Below the pieces are notes generated by a model. The model saw nothing but the letters and a program-made list of their open reading frames with translations, was not told where the DNA came from and made no database searches. From contig CM060731.1 in NCBI GenBank assembly GCA_030704615.1, positions 47,118,001-47,182,000 of the forward strand: a DNA stretch of 64,000 nt, read 5' to 3'. Made by a program: the position numbers and the translations under genes. This document shows positions 23,087 through 35,760 of the stretch, piece by piece (the first letter of the stretch is position 1; the number at the start of each line of letters is the position of its first letter). Source of the DNA: Takakia lepidozioides. Taxonomy: Eukaryota; Streptophyta; Takakiopsida; Takakiales; Takakiaceae.

Positions 23087-26000
23087 CTAAGCCCTCTTCA
23101 TGTTCTTCTCTGGCCAAAGACAATTCAGACCAACGACATCCTCCAACATTGTTTGCGGTGGGACCTCTTCCTCGTTAGGGTGAGGCAAGACACAATTGGC
23201 AATATAGATATCATTCACCTCAACCCGCCACAATCCCTCAGGTATAACACGGCAGTGATATGTATCTTTGTCAGGCACACCAGTGACAATTCCACTGGCA
23301 GCCCTGTGTCGTGGTAAATGAGGATCATATAGGCTGATTTTGTCCTTCAACTTAAACTGCACACAACACCCACCATAAAACCCACATTAATCAACCCATG
23401 AAGACATACATGTACATTGAAAACTAGATACTGAGGACCGCCCAGTATAAGCAATCATTGAAAGTGTAGAGTACTTTTGGTAGCATAAGAATATCTGCCA
23501 CTGTGGCAGGGGGTTGATATTTGGGGGTTGCCTTTAAAGGCGCAGCAGTTGGTGCATTGTCAGTGGCAGTATCAAGAGCGGCTTTCTCAACCTGCAAACA
23601 TCACGCCCAACACCCCTTAGCAGTTTTATTTAGCAATGCATCTACTAATAGTTTGAAGTACCCAACATGTAAATGGCCACATTGTACATAACTGATAGCC
23701 AACAGGTGCATGCATGTTCACCTATAGTACGAAAACTGCTGCATGGAGAGGTGCCTCCTGAAGGCCCACCTGACTCTTACTCCCGCTAGAACTTGGTGTT
23801 ATGTCACCATTTGCATTAGTCAAGGACTTTGTGCCTTTGGCAGCAGTGGCTCTGGTTACTCGCTCTCCTTTTCGCATGTACTTCTTCTCAGCTCCCTTCA
23901 CAATGGCTGGGGCAGGGTCCTCTGCTTTAGTCCCCTTCTACATGCCAACAAAACAACAAGATATAGTACATGAGTACGTCTTACCATACCTCACTACAAC
24001 AGATCGCGGTATTTATGACTGTATATATGACTATTCTGTAGTCATAAACGGTACATATGACTTCTATGACTGTAAGTCGTGCAAACCAAGTGAATACAAT
24101 GAGTACAAGATGGTACGGTCCGGATGACTACAGTCAGATGAACCAAGTGATATCTCTCACTGCAGTCATATATACCATCATACTGCAGTCGTCGCTGCCG
24201 CGCCACGTGGCGAGGCGCAATTGATTAAAATTTTAATTTAATTTAAAAAACTAGAAAATTTAAAAACATATGTCGGACACCGCGTCGCACCGCATAGTGC
24301 CACGTGGCATAATGTATTTTATAATAATGAAAAAACCACGTGGCAGCCCATCTAGGCTACCACGTGTTATCCCTAGCTCGCATATTAACCCTAGGGCCAT
24401 CTTATCCATTTGATTGTACTTAGAGGAGTTTGAATCTACAACCTCTTTACTATAAGCTATAAGAGTTATAGTTCACTACCTTCTAACCAATACACCCATT
24501 AGTCATTCATGTGATCATATGGTATTTTAATTGTATTATACACACCAAATTATAAAATCCCCAGTAGTCATCATGACTATGTAATCTCATCCATGTACAC
24601 TGTAGTCATGGAAATGACTATGAATGGTGAGCTAAATCTGGTCAATTGCCGTTGACCAGCCTTCCGCCCATTCCGGAGCCATGTAGTCATACAGACGACT
24701 ACTTAGATAGTCGTTCATATGACTACAGTCGTATAAACGACTGCGGGAGGTCAATTTCATATAAAAACATGGTGAAGTCATGGTTAAAGTCAAGAAAACC
24801 ATGACTACCACGGTTTTGCAGTCATAACTACCGCGATCTGTTGTAGTGCCTGATGCATAGAATTCATGGCACACACCAATAAATAGATCATTCATGAAAT
24901 GTTTTCAGAGTAAAAAACAGAAAGCCCAAGGACAGGAACCAAGACAAAGTCTTTGAGGGCGTACCTCTTTCTGTGGGGAAGTTGGCTTCACATGCTGATC
25001 TGCCAACCCCCTACTGTCCCCCTTACCAACACTCTCGGTGGAGCAGACGTCCTCACGAGCAGCCAATATTGCTGTCCCGCCAGCTCCACCTCCCTTCTTA
25101 CGTGGCAATTTATCAGGAATTCCCTTGCGCCCCAATTTTACTTGGGTCACCTGAAGGTCCTCAATGGCAGACGACTTTGGCTTTTCCCCAACCTCAAGAG
25201 GTTCTCCCTGCACCCAAGCAAAACATATCAGAGCAGTAAACTTCAAAGTCAACTAACACTGAATGGATGACAACCACAAAAATAAGTTGGGGTGAAGGTG
25301 CACAAACCATCTTCTCCGTAGCAGTCTTCCCTCCCAAGCCTGCGTCGGAATCGCAAGGTTCAATAACAGTACATATTGGGATAGTAGTTGGAGGAGGGGC
25401 GGTTGCTGACATTCCCAACATCATTGCCATCAATGCATCCAGTTTTTTGCTATTGTCCGCAGAAGCCTTAGCAACTTCTGCTTTTATAGTGGCCAATTCG
25501 CCCTCAATCGTCGGGATCTGACCGTCTGCCAAGGCAAGCACACTACCCTCAAGGGACGACAGTCGAGACTGCATCGCACTGCCCCCTCCCTATACAGCCA
25601 AAGAAAGACACATAATCAGCCCGCATGGCCTGGCTACTGCTCCAACAAAATGAATGCAACAAAAAAAAATACCCACACGTCATTTACCTGTGCACCTCCA
25701 ATTGACTGGGAGCCTAAACCCTTGTCCGCCTTCGATGCGTGTGCCAGCTCAGTGATGCTTGGACTTCGTGCTCTCTCTTTCTTCTGCCAGGGCCACAAAA
25801 AAAATAAAAAAATAGTCCCTATTCATCCAAACAAGTGGGGCGTTTACAGAGGCATGATTGTAGTGACAGTTTGCAACTACCTCACAGGGCAGAGATGGTA
25901 TCCTACTCCATCACATACATGTGTATATATGTACATACATATAGATGTATACATATACTAAAATGTGGTGCAGATATTCATATTACCAAGCGTCGGGCCT

Positions 26001-26891
26001 GTCCAGCCAACCCTGCTCTTCCAACCCTCGATGGGTTGGTAGTGCTCTCTTCATGTTCTCACTCTCTTTCTTGCCCTTGGGGGAATCCCAGTACTTCACC
26101 AATGCATCCCAATGGCAAGACTCTATACTCGGAGGGCATGGACCTCCAGCAAACCACGCATGCTTTAACTTTTGGCGGTGTACTTTTATAATCCTCCCAC
26201 ATGCTTTCTGGAACTTGTCAACGCTCATAAGTTTAGGATAGTACTCAAAATCCGCGTCCATGGATTCCTTAACCTTGGCCATGTCACTAGGTTCCTGCTT
26301 GTCTGCTAGCAAAATGCTAGGATCAAGATATCTGATGCAGAGTCCCCACAAGGAGCTCTGCCAGTAATCCTTCCCCTCACACCCCTGGTCTACTTCCCCC
26401 TTAGAGTTTAGTTGTACCTTGTGCGGCTTCAGCCCAACAGATTTGCGGGCTTTCGCATCAGTTTCATGTTCCTTTACAGCCAGTCTTTTTAGTCTTTTTT
26501 TGTTTGCAGCCTGCGACGCCACATCCCCTTGCTGTGTGGAATCTTGATCATCACCAGCAGGGGGGGTGAATGGAGGAGCAGCACCATTAAAAGGGGGGCC
26601 TGCCCACTGCCCACCAGCGGCGTTGCATGGAGGGCCCCAAGTTTGGGCACCTCCTTGTACCCAAGCTCCTTGGGGTCCTCCATTGGACCCACTTGGAATC
26701 CATGACCACGTGTTCGTCGTCTGTGGAGGGGCCATGGGTTGCTGCCAGGTAGGTGCTCCTTGTTGCAGCCATGTTTTCCCACCTCTGGATTGCACCCATG
26801 GGCCATTCGGGCCTTGTTGCACCCATGTCGTAGGTGGACCAGTAGCATTCGCCACAACCTCAGTCCCCCCTTCCTTTGCACGCTTTGATGC
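23087..26891 (-). CDS. CACTA TNPA-like accessory transposition protein (multi-exon)
   Basis: Exons read by eye: about 25987-26891, 25688-25783, about 25310-25591, about 24965-25207, about 23771-23940, about 23460-23592, and 23087-23362 ending in TAG. The 5' end is not defined. The first exon has Trp/Gln/Gly/Pro-rich repeats (WVQQGPNGPWVQ) and ends in a segment like the plant Ptta/En/Spm transposase_24 domain (HWDALVKYWDSPKGK). A coiled-coil stretch follows (LATIKAEVAKASADNSKKL). The last exon resembles the TNP1/En/Spm family (YHCRVIPEGLWRVEVNDIYI). TNPA proteins bind subterminal repeats. It reads away from the TNP2 gene. The nested small CACTA lies in the intron between the 24965 and 23940 exons, so it would be spliced out. 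Family names are recalled, not searched. Confidence 0.68.
23992..24848. mobile_element. Nested 857-bp non-autonomous CACTA element
   Basis: The left end is CACTACAACAGATCGCGGTA and the right end TACCGCGATCTGTTGTAGTG, perfect 20-bp inverted repeats. The flanking 3-bp duplication is CCT (23989-23991 and 24849-24851). The interior has many GACTAC/GTAGTC subterminal repeats and no coding capacity. It sits in an intron of the TNPA-like gene, inside the larger CACTA element. Confidence 0.93.
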
Positions 26892-27689
26892 AGCCTAACA
26901 CAAGCCCCTCCACCCCACAAAGTTAGCAATGATGGAAAATAAGGCCAACCGGGCAACGAGCAAGGTCGGCAGTTCGTGAACGCATACAAAACCTTGGCCC
27001 AACGTGCCAAGAAAAGTTTGGCATCCAATGGCGTGAATGCATGGAATGTCATGCTCTGGCGCCCTAGCAATGTCCCACATCCATTCAGTATTAAAACCCT
27101 AATACATGTTCTAACCCTTTGAAATTTAATCCAGCAGTCAAGCCATACATAGTCCAACTCGTAAGCCATTCATCTTTCTAACAAAGTTTCCAGGTCATTC
27201 ACATTTAGGAAAGAACCAAGGTTTGATATATAACATTTACCACCATATATGCAGATTGTAAACTCATCACAAAAGCTGATTGCAGGTCTGGAGATAAATC
27301 TCCGGAACCAGGCTCAAATCATATCAGGTTCGAAATGAAACAATCAACCATTCATGCCTTAAGTTCACAAGCCAATCATAGTAGTAATAGGCTTGGTTAT
27401 ATAAACCAATCACCATCTCAGTCACTGTAAGCATATACAGTTCATGAGCCATTCTCCAGCCTCTTCCTCACTCCCAGTCCAGCCCCACACACTCCCTTCT
27501 CCATCAGTTCATCACTCCAAAGATCATTCCTCCGCCATACACCCCAGCCTCTTACTCACTTAGATTTACCCTAAACCTTGCTCGGTTCTGCCTCTACCTC
27601 TGCTTTACACAAAACCCTACCCTAAACCCTACACATCATGAAAATGCTCAATTGCTTCCACAATCTGAGAGGAACTAAGGGTGAGATTG

Positions 27690-29225
27690 TACTCATAAGA
27701 CGTTGTTTGCCGTAGCCTTGTGGCCATTGACCCCGCGCCCAGTTTGAGCGGGAACAAAAGGAACAAAACCAACCTCTGTCAGGGGCTGACGTTGATACTA
27801 AGACTTACCTTCATATAAAGAATTAATCCGGGTTTTCTAGATATCCTCTAGAAATTCCTTCACACAAGCATCAATCTGCTGTGTGTGATTTGCCCAAAAA
27901 CTAGGCCTCAGGAGGGCCTGGGCTTTTGGCTCAGCCTCGAAACTTTCAAAGTTGGTAAATAGGAGTACATGCACAATTCCCTTGATAGAATTGAAGAGAG
28001 CGTCTCTTTGGTGAGAGAACCCCGGACAGTGTATCAAAAAATGAATACTGTCTTCAGATTGCCCACACAACGGACAATTGCACTCTCCCTTTCCTCTATG
28101 CTTCTGTTAGCTGTTCAAAGGTAGGCTTCCTGCCCTGAGTTTAAATTTCAGTCTAGTGCCGAGAGTGGGTAGACCCTTGAGGTCATCCAAGATGTCGTCC
28201 CCCATGTCACTGACTAGAAACAAGTTCAGGGAAGTTTTCTGCCTAACTTCATTTTCATCAGACAATCTCATGGCAACAGACATGGCTTTGGACACTACAG
28301 CCTCTAAGTCAGATTTATCCAACAGGGTCAAGACTTGGGGATCCAGGTCCAGGTCCTTGAGAATCTCTTCTACTCTCTTCTACCAGGACTTAGCCTGTTT
28401 GACAGGGCGGTCATGTTTCCAAGATATAGAGTCGATTAACTTAGGATATCTGGTCTTGGGCATATGTTGCAGCTGACCCCACCATCTGACCTTGAATTCA
28501 TCTCGTCGGGAGCTTAAGGACGGAATGCCAAACTCACCCCGAACAGCCACATTGGCTGTTTTGGAGCATGCTGACATACACTCCTTAAGCACCCCCACTT
28601 GAATGGATTCTACAAACTTAGCATGGTTGGAGTTATCAACCCATATAGCAGATTCGTACTTCCATGCAGGTCTAATAACGCGACAAAGCATGGTTTTCTA
28701 AACCTCAGAGTTGACCCCTCTGCAGTGGAAAATTTTAGTGAGCCCCAGACCTTTGCCCTTGCCAGTTTGAACAACTTTCCGGATATGTGCATCCCAATTA
28801 CAATTGGAGGAAAACTGAACGCCCAGGTAAGTGTAGGGTTTAGGGTGGACCGGGATCTCTTGGGTACCCCACTGCCACTTAAGATCACTTCCTCCCTCTC
28901 CTCTGTCGTTGAATGCTACCACTGCACATTTGCTGACATTAGCCTCTAGCCCCCAAAGATCAAAGTATCTCTTCGCGCAATCAATCAACTCCTGGAGATT
29001 GGTTGGAGTCTCTCCTATGCCTGCGAAGTCATCCGCAAACATAAGGGCTGGTATGGTGGTATCACCCACCCTTAACCCTAAATCCCTCGCTTTCCACATC
29101 CTCGAGGAGTTGATTGATGAAAACATTGAAGAGCAGAGGGGAGAGAGTACATCCTTGAGCTACACCTTGGTCTATGTCAAAGAAGTTGGACTTCTGTCCG
29201 TTAACAGTGACACGACTATGTGAAC
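27690..29225 (-). pseudogene. 5'-truncated LINE (non-LTR) reverse transcriptase
   Basis: On the minus strand from 29223: QGVAQGCTLSPLLFN (RT motif), then after a frameshift near 29100 the catalytic box LMFADDFAGIGET, the LGVQFSSN region, and a C-terminal zinc knuckle CPLCGQSEDSIHFLIHC near 28010-28075. The 3' end carries the tail seen at 2588-2641. The endonuclease and N-terminal RT are absent, as expected for incomplete reverse transcription. It lies between the two transposase genes of the CACTA element. The clade was not determined. Confidence 0.8.
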
Positions 29226-30683
29226 TAAGGGCAAGAGAGGGAGAGAGATAGAGACAGAGATAGAAGGGGTCTTAGGGATCCCACCGCGGGCTTGTTACCC
29301 TCCTTGGTTGGGGTGGATGTCCTTAAGGGCCGGTTGGAAGGAGTCATGTGAACGACGATCTTCTCAGCACTCTCAGTCTTCCTCCTCTCTCTGCTGAGTA
29401 GTCAGCACTGGGAGTCGCTCCACTATCCTCCCCCGGGTTGGTCTTCAAGTCGCTGGACTCCTTCTCCGCCACCCCCATGTGAACAGGACTCCTCTCCCTC
29501 AAACGAGTACTCCTTCGCACTGGGCCGTTCCACACATAGCGGGCAATACGCGGGGGTCTCTCTTTCTCTCTACTCTCCCACAATCGTCCGGGTCACTCAC
29601 AACAAAACGCCCTCACAAGCCCAGGAAGCTCAAAAAGCGAAGCACACACATTTAGTACGCTCGCATGAGAGACATGAGATGTCCAAGTGCCGGGTTGCAT
29701 CCGACGGTCCACGTCCATCCAATGGCGGAGATGGGATGTGGACACGTCGTTTTTTTTTTAAAAACCTCAACTACCTTTCATGAAACAGACGTAAGTCTGG
29801 CGTGGAAGCAACGTAGGGGAGACCATCTCTCGGTTCAGGTGCTGCGATCGCATTACAAGTGCAGGGAAGGAGGGAACAATGCAATGAAGGATGGAAGGAA
29901 TCATCGCATGGACAGTATTCGAGCAGGGAGACAGCTTCGACTTACAGTGCAGTGCCTTTGGAGCTCCAATCCAACAACCAAGCTTTGTTTTCAGCTACCC
30001 TGATAGCACGATACCGTTCATATTCCACCATCCCTTCGCATTCTCCTACGGTAAGTGACTCCTCTTCTCCTCCACTTTCGCTCTCTTCTGAACCAGGTGC
30101 TCTTGCCAAATCGCCTCCAGTGCCATCGTCGTTCAAATGTTTTGGGTTGCATTCACTCTTTGCCATAGAACCTGCACTCTCCTTCAGCAAAATTGAAAAG
30201 AGATTGAGCCTAACTAAACCCTACAAGTGCACATTCAGATTGAGCGATGGAGGAGGCTGTAAATTTAAGCACATGACAACAGACGGGCTAACGGCTTCGT
30301 GCTAACTACAAATGCATATGATGGGCTGGGTTACTGCTCACAACCTTCAAGACATCCTATCTTAAAGCACTATAACTTATACCTAGAAGTAGGGTCTGCT
30401 AGATCACCACGTAGTGATTCAATCCACTCTGAATATTACTAAGAAGGTGGTTTGTAGATGACAAGAGGCAATTTTTTCCATTTTCTGCACTGTCAGAGTC
30501 ATACTCACTCTTTTTGTAGTTCTAAAGTTGAAATATGAGGTATGAAACAACCACTCAGAAAGTGGTACCCTACAACTCTATGAGTAGAGACGTACAGTAG
30601 ATTGTTGAAATTTTTGCTTTTTAGGGACTTGGTATATTAATCTTGATTCTCCCTTCATACCAGGAAATGAATTCCTTAGCATC
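29226..30683. other. Central non-coding region of the CACTA element
   Basis: About 1.4 kb between the LINE remnant and the transposase start. Several short open frames occur on both strands, none with recognisable motifs. It should contain the divergent promoters of the TNPA-like and TNP2-type genes. A purine-rich GAGAGA stretch lies at 29228-29265. Confidence 0.45.
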
Positions 30684-33600
30684 ATGGAGCCTGACAAAGC
30701 AGCTGCCGTGCTGAGATTACAACAACGCAACGATGCTCTTTTTCAGCGTGAGGTTGCGCGGTGTCGAGAGTATGGTCTCAACAAGTTAAGATGCTTGCAA
30801 TCACTGTAAGGGTGGACGACCGGTCTCTATAGAGAGAGTGAGAAAACATCTAATGGCCATAGATCCCCTGCGTTCAGATCCTGGAAAGGAGCAAGGAGGC
30901 ATGCTTCTGACGATGAATGGGAAGACACGGCCGTGGTGGTTGGTGACGACCTAGCTTTAGCAAATCATCGGACACAGGGAGAATTGGACAAAAATGTTGA
31001 GGTACAGCGCATGATCCAAGAGACCTTTCAGATCATAGACACACCTGAAACTGGAAATGGGGCAGAAGTGGAATTAGATGACCTAGATGTTCCCGGTGAC
31101 ACGAACATCCCTTCCTTAGCCCATGACCCGGTTGTGGGTGGGGACTCTCACACTGATGATCCCATCTCATTGGAAGAGGCATGTCTACCTTTGTATGAAG
31201 GTTGTAAATCCTCTAAGCTTGCATCCACCATGCTTATAATGAATCTATGTGCAACACATGGGGTTACAAATGGCTTTGCGGATGAAATGTTCTCTTTGCT
31301 GCAGAAACCTTGTTGCCACAACCAAACGTACTACCCACATCTTTCTACCATGCAAAGACCATGGTGAGCAAGCTTGGGCTTGCTTATGAGAAGATCGATG
31401 CTTGCCCAAAGGGGTGTGTGTTGTTTAGGGGGCACTTGAAAACTTCAGAGAGTTGCCCCAAGTGTCAAAGCGCCCGATTCAAAAATGTGGGGAGATCCAA
31501 GGTACCTGTTCAGGTGCTTCGCCATTTTCCATTGATACCACGCCTTTTGCGTATGTATAGATGTTCTTCTATTGCAGAATTAATGACATGGCACAGTCGG
31601 AATGCAAGCAACGATGGCCTTGTGCGCCATGCAGCTGATTCAAAGGCTTGGAAACACATTGATGCTACTTGGTCCGACTTTGCAGCAGAGCCTCACAATG
31701 TAAGGCTTGGTTTTTCCTTCGATGGAGTCAACCCGTTTGGTGATAAGAACAATTGCTGGTCAACATGGCCAGTGTTGACGCTGGTATACAACCTACCTCC
31801 TTGGCTCACTACAAAGAAGTTCTTTGTCATGCTTACTCTCTTGATTCCAGGAAAGCAGTGAGTTACAAGTGAGCACATAGATGTGTACTTAGCACCACTG
31901 ATGGAGGAGTTACTTGTTTTGTGGAGGGGGGTTCGGGCATATGACATACGCAAACATGTTGGTGAGAGAACCTTCATACTACGCGCCATACTACTGTGGA
32001 ACATCCACGATTTTCCTGCTTATGGCACTTGCAGGATGTGTCACAAAAGGCTACAAAGGGTGTCCAGTATGCGGTTCTCATGTAGATACAAGACACTCAA
32101 AAGTTCTGGGCAAAATTGTCTACCAAGGTCACCGCAGGTTCCTCCCGCAGGCCCATCCATACCGCAGGAACCGCATACACATCAATGGACAGGTGGAGAT
32201 GCGTGCGAAGCCACCTCTGTTCACACCGGTTGAGTAAGAGGCCGCTGGTGTTGAGGCTGAAGGTTATGACCTTGACCCCCGTGCTTTTCTTGATGCTGAA
32301 GTTCATCCAGCCAAGGTTCATGGTATCAAAAGGCGCAGCTGCCTATGGGATTTACCATATATACTGGAAGATACCCCCTGCACTTGTACTTGCTTGAGTT
32401 CAATGTTCTTTGTAAATGGAAAAGGTAGTGCCCTTGTAGTGGTTACTTCTTACTTTAAAGTAGCAGTATTGCATGTAATTTGGACTTCACATTAATAACT
32501 CGTGGAGTGGTAAAAGGTAGTATCCATGATGCTCAGGAAATTGTTGACATCACTTGAGAGGCTAATAATGCACTAAAGGAGTTGTTTGAACCACTGAGGA
32601 GGGACTGTCATGCATCACAGCCACTTTAGACATGGAAGTATATAGTGCTCATAAAGGAATCTGATTTGTATAGGACTGCAATCTGTCGGAATGTTCCTGA
32701 AATGGTGTCACCAATTGCAGGATCTGTTGCAACGCTACTTACTGGATCCCATGCATTGCGAAAAGAATTTTTGTGAAAACTTGTTGAAGACGATTTTCGG
32801 ACGGAAGGACACGGTGAAGGTGACGAACGACATGGAGGTAATCGGCATCAGACGTCACTTGTGGCTTCGGCCTGATCCACAGAACCCTTCACGTATCATG
32901 AAACCAACAGCACCGTATGTTCTCACTCCCGCTGAAATCACGATATTTCTTGATACTTTGGGGGCTATCAAAACTCCTTCGGGATTTGCAGGTGCATTTC
33001 AGAAACACATACACCCGTCTAGGAAACATTTGACGAGTATGAAGTCCCATGATTATCACGTTTTAATGCAACAGATTTTACCTGTGTGTATTCGCCATTG
33101 CATGGCGGGGGGCCCACGTGGGGTCATTATGCATGTGAGTCGCATTTTCCGCCGGATTTGTGCCAAAGTATGGGACCCTAATGAAATAGATTCATTTTGT
33201 GAGGATATTGTTATAACCTTGTGTCTGTTAGAGAAAGAGTTCCCCCTTCTTTATTTGATGTCATGACCCATTTGCTAGTTCATCTCGTAGATGAACTAGA
33301 TACATGTGGTCCGGTATCTTCACGGTGGATGTATCCCATGGAGCGTTACATGAAAGATCTCAAGGGATACGTTAGGAATTACGCAAAGCCAGAAGGGAGT
33401 ATGGCTGCAGGGTATGTTCTTGATGAGGCCATGAGGTTCATGAGTGAGTATATGCAATCATTTGATGCAACTCAACGGCGGATTTGGGATACAAATGCGG
33501 AGGAAGGGGTTGAGAACGAGGTCTTGGAAGGTGTCGGCAAAAAATGGGACAAGAGTGGAGCTGAGAGAGATGCAGCATATTTGTATGTGCTGAACAATAC

Positions 33601-34570
33601 CAATGTGATGGTTCCTTGGGTACAGCGAGTTCTTCTTTTCATTGCATCTTATTCATATCAAGTTCAAATGCAATTGTGACTGTCACCAGTGTAATAGAAC
33701 CACCCACAAAGTCACAAATGTCAGTGGTTCATCGTGATGATAACCACTTCTGTAGTAACTGAATGTCTAAGTGAGTGACTTTTTGGAAGAGCATGTTCAT
33801 TTACAAGTCATTATGCTCACTCATCCAGTGGTTTTCAAAGTATCATTCATGCTAGGTATTTTTTGCAAAGTAATGCAACACTTCATTGCTAACATGTGTC
33901 ATTCTTGTTGCCATTTTGTGACAGAAAGTATACAACAGAGAAGGCACAGTTCACTGCAGACAGAGAGGCATGTGCTCGTGAGTGGCGTGCCAATCGTCGA
34001 CGTCACCGCCGCCTTCCGGTGCCATACCCTCCCCATTTGTTGGAGTTTCCACCCCTACCGGTATGGATACACTATGCAGTCCAGGCCCATGTCTCTGAGC
34101 ATGGTGTTGAGGATACGGATGTAATTCATTATCTACTCTCCCCTCATTGAGATCAGTTTCATTTCGTGGCATGACCATTGAATTATACTAAAGCGTATGG
34201 AAATCATTATCGAGTGGATGACACGGAGAGTCGTCTTCTTGTCTCTTTTGATTCCGGAGTTGCATCCGTCTTCCAGCAACAGAGCATAAATAGTGTGCGT
34301 GATAGAAATCCAGTCATGTCACCATTAGAGTATGTTGGGGTCATCAAAGAGATCTTCAAATTGGATTATGGACGAGTGCACCCCATTGTATTTCGTTGTG
34401 CCTGGGTGAGGGCCAACCTCGTTGGACAAAATGCTACAATGAAGCGGGATTCGTATGATTTTCTACTTGCAAATTTTGGGAGGATGTTACCCGCCAATGA
34501 TCAGTCGTTCAGCTTTCCATCTCAAGTTGAACAGGTGTTCTTTTCGGATGAGTCCCCAAGTTCAGAGTAG
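30684..34570 (+). pseudogene. CACTA TNP2-type transposase (Transposase_21 / DUF4218 / DUF4216), interrupted
   Basis: ATG 30684 opens MEPDKAAAVLRLQQRND, with a stop near 30807. Conserved blocks follow: ACPKGCVLFRG near 31400, LGFSFDGVNPFG near 31710, IDVYLAPLMEEL near 31880, and GCVTKGYKGCPVCG near 32035 after a frame change. Next come LDPMHCEKNFCENLLKTIFG near 32740 and MKSHDYHVLMQQILP near 33040 (DUF4218), RWMYPMERYMKDLKGYVRN near 33330, and a DUF4216-like end (34178-34570, VIKEIFKLDYG). A TGA at 31859 falls inside a conserved block and frames change near 32030 and 33240; some breaks may be introns, but the TGA is likely a mutation. TNP2/TNPD binds terminal repeats and cuts. Confidence 0.85.
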
Positions 34571-34949
34571 AAGGTAGTCCTTCGGAAAGATCCAAGAGCA
34601 AAAAAGATTGTGGCGGACATAGATCAATGTGACATTGGCGAAAATGCAGATTTCGATGGCATTCAGGCGCCGTCCACCTAATTATCAGATCAACCAATAC
34701 CTAGGTCATTAGATGATGCTACGGCTCTAAATAATGAAGACCTGGCTATGTTGGCTACCATTCAAGCGCGTTTGTGCAACCAACTGCTATTCCAGTTGAG
34801 CAAAGTGATTCAGAGGATAACGAATATGTTTCAGATTCAGAATAAAGTTTATTGTTGGAACCATTTGTTCAATAGCATCATGCCACAATGGTCTGGCCAC
34901 TTGTCTGTTTTTCAAAGTCTGTCACAGCTGCACAAACCACTTAAAATTT

Positions 34950-35500
34950 TTCATGTATCACCCAAAAAGTGATACCAATCACTTGTCTGTAGGCAACCAC
35001 TCATGAACAACCACTAGAATAGTGGTTCCAATTACTGCAGTATCTTTCACCACCCACTCTCCACCACTATCAAAGTGGTACAAATCAATGAGGTGTCTTT
35101 AACCACTCAAGATCAACGTGCAACACTGTCCCCGTCCACGTGGAATATTATATTTATGAATTAATACATATTTCCAAATCATAAATCACAAATAAAATTT
35201 GAATTATTACACGTGGAGTAGCAAGTGGTTTCAACCACTTCCCATCACTGAGGTGTCTATAACCACTCACAATGTACCACTGCACTCGTCCACGTGGAAT
35301 ATTATATTAATTAATTAAAATGTATTACCAAATAAATAAAAATAATTTATTACACCTGGACTACTGAGTGGTTGAAACCACTTCCAACCACTGTCTGTGA
35401 TGCCACCGTGGCATTTCATCGGATAAACCACTGGGAAGTGGTTACTAGTGGTTTATAGAGTGGAAAAAGACACTAGTTGTTAAAGGGCCAGTGGTTATTC
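34950..35500. repeat. Right subterminal repeats of the CACTA element
   Basis: Array of ACCACT/AGTGGT motifs in both orientations, plus two related units with CCACGTGGAATATTATAT (near 35135 and 35290). It mirrors the left array at 22010-22900 and ends in the terminal inverted repeat. Confidence 0.8.
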
Positions 35501-35521
35501 CACGTTTTTCTTCTAGTGATA

Positions 35522-35760
35522 GGATTACTTGCTTAAGTACTATATAAATCAAAGCACTCAGGAGAACCGGGTGGTGGATTTTGGTCTCAGATCTTGTACG
35601 GTTTACCTATGCAGTGATTGGATGAAAGTGTATGATAAGGGTTAATACTTGTGTTAGATCCTGTCTAGTGTGACTCAATCCTGCCGAGCTACAACCCTCA
35701 TACGGGTAATACCGGACCAAGAAAGGGGAATATATCCCCGCCCCCGGAATCTAGCCTCAC
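35522..35760 (+). mobile_element. Gypsy element A, 3' remainder after the CACTA insertion
   Basis: After the ATA duplication the interrupted sequence resumes, with TATATAA near 35541 and the second copy of the 37-bp repeat at 35704-35740. An A-rich run follows at 35786-35799. The outer end of element A is placed near here, but no target duplication was found. Confidence 0.45.

Larger units (their letters stand above)
21996..35518. mobile_element. 13.5-kb CACTA (En/Spm-type) DNA transposon inserted in gypsy element A
   Basis: The left end starts CACTAGAAGAAAAACG and the right end is its inverted complement, finishing TTTTTCTTCTAGTG. The inverted repeats continue through GGAATAACCACT. A 3-bp target duplication ATA flanks it (21993-21995 and 35519-35521), as expected for this superfamily. 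Inside are a TNPA-like gene (minus) and a TNP2-type transposase (plus), dense subterminal repeats at both ends, a nested smaller CACTA element and a LINE. The TNP2 gene is broken, so it is probably no longer autonomous. Confidence 0.93.

Noticed and set aside
25983-26855. 290-codon Trp/Gln/Gly-rich frame as a host gene
   Set aside because: It ends in a Transposase_24-like segment, continues by splicing into a TNP1-like domain and lies inside a CACTA element, so it is part of the transposon's TNPA-like gene.
29344-30310. Frames in the central CACTA region as captured host genes
   Set aside because: No recognisable domain on either strand. They are compatible with chance frames in the divergent promoter region.
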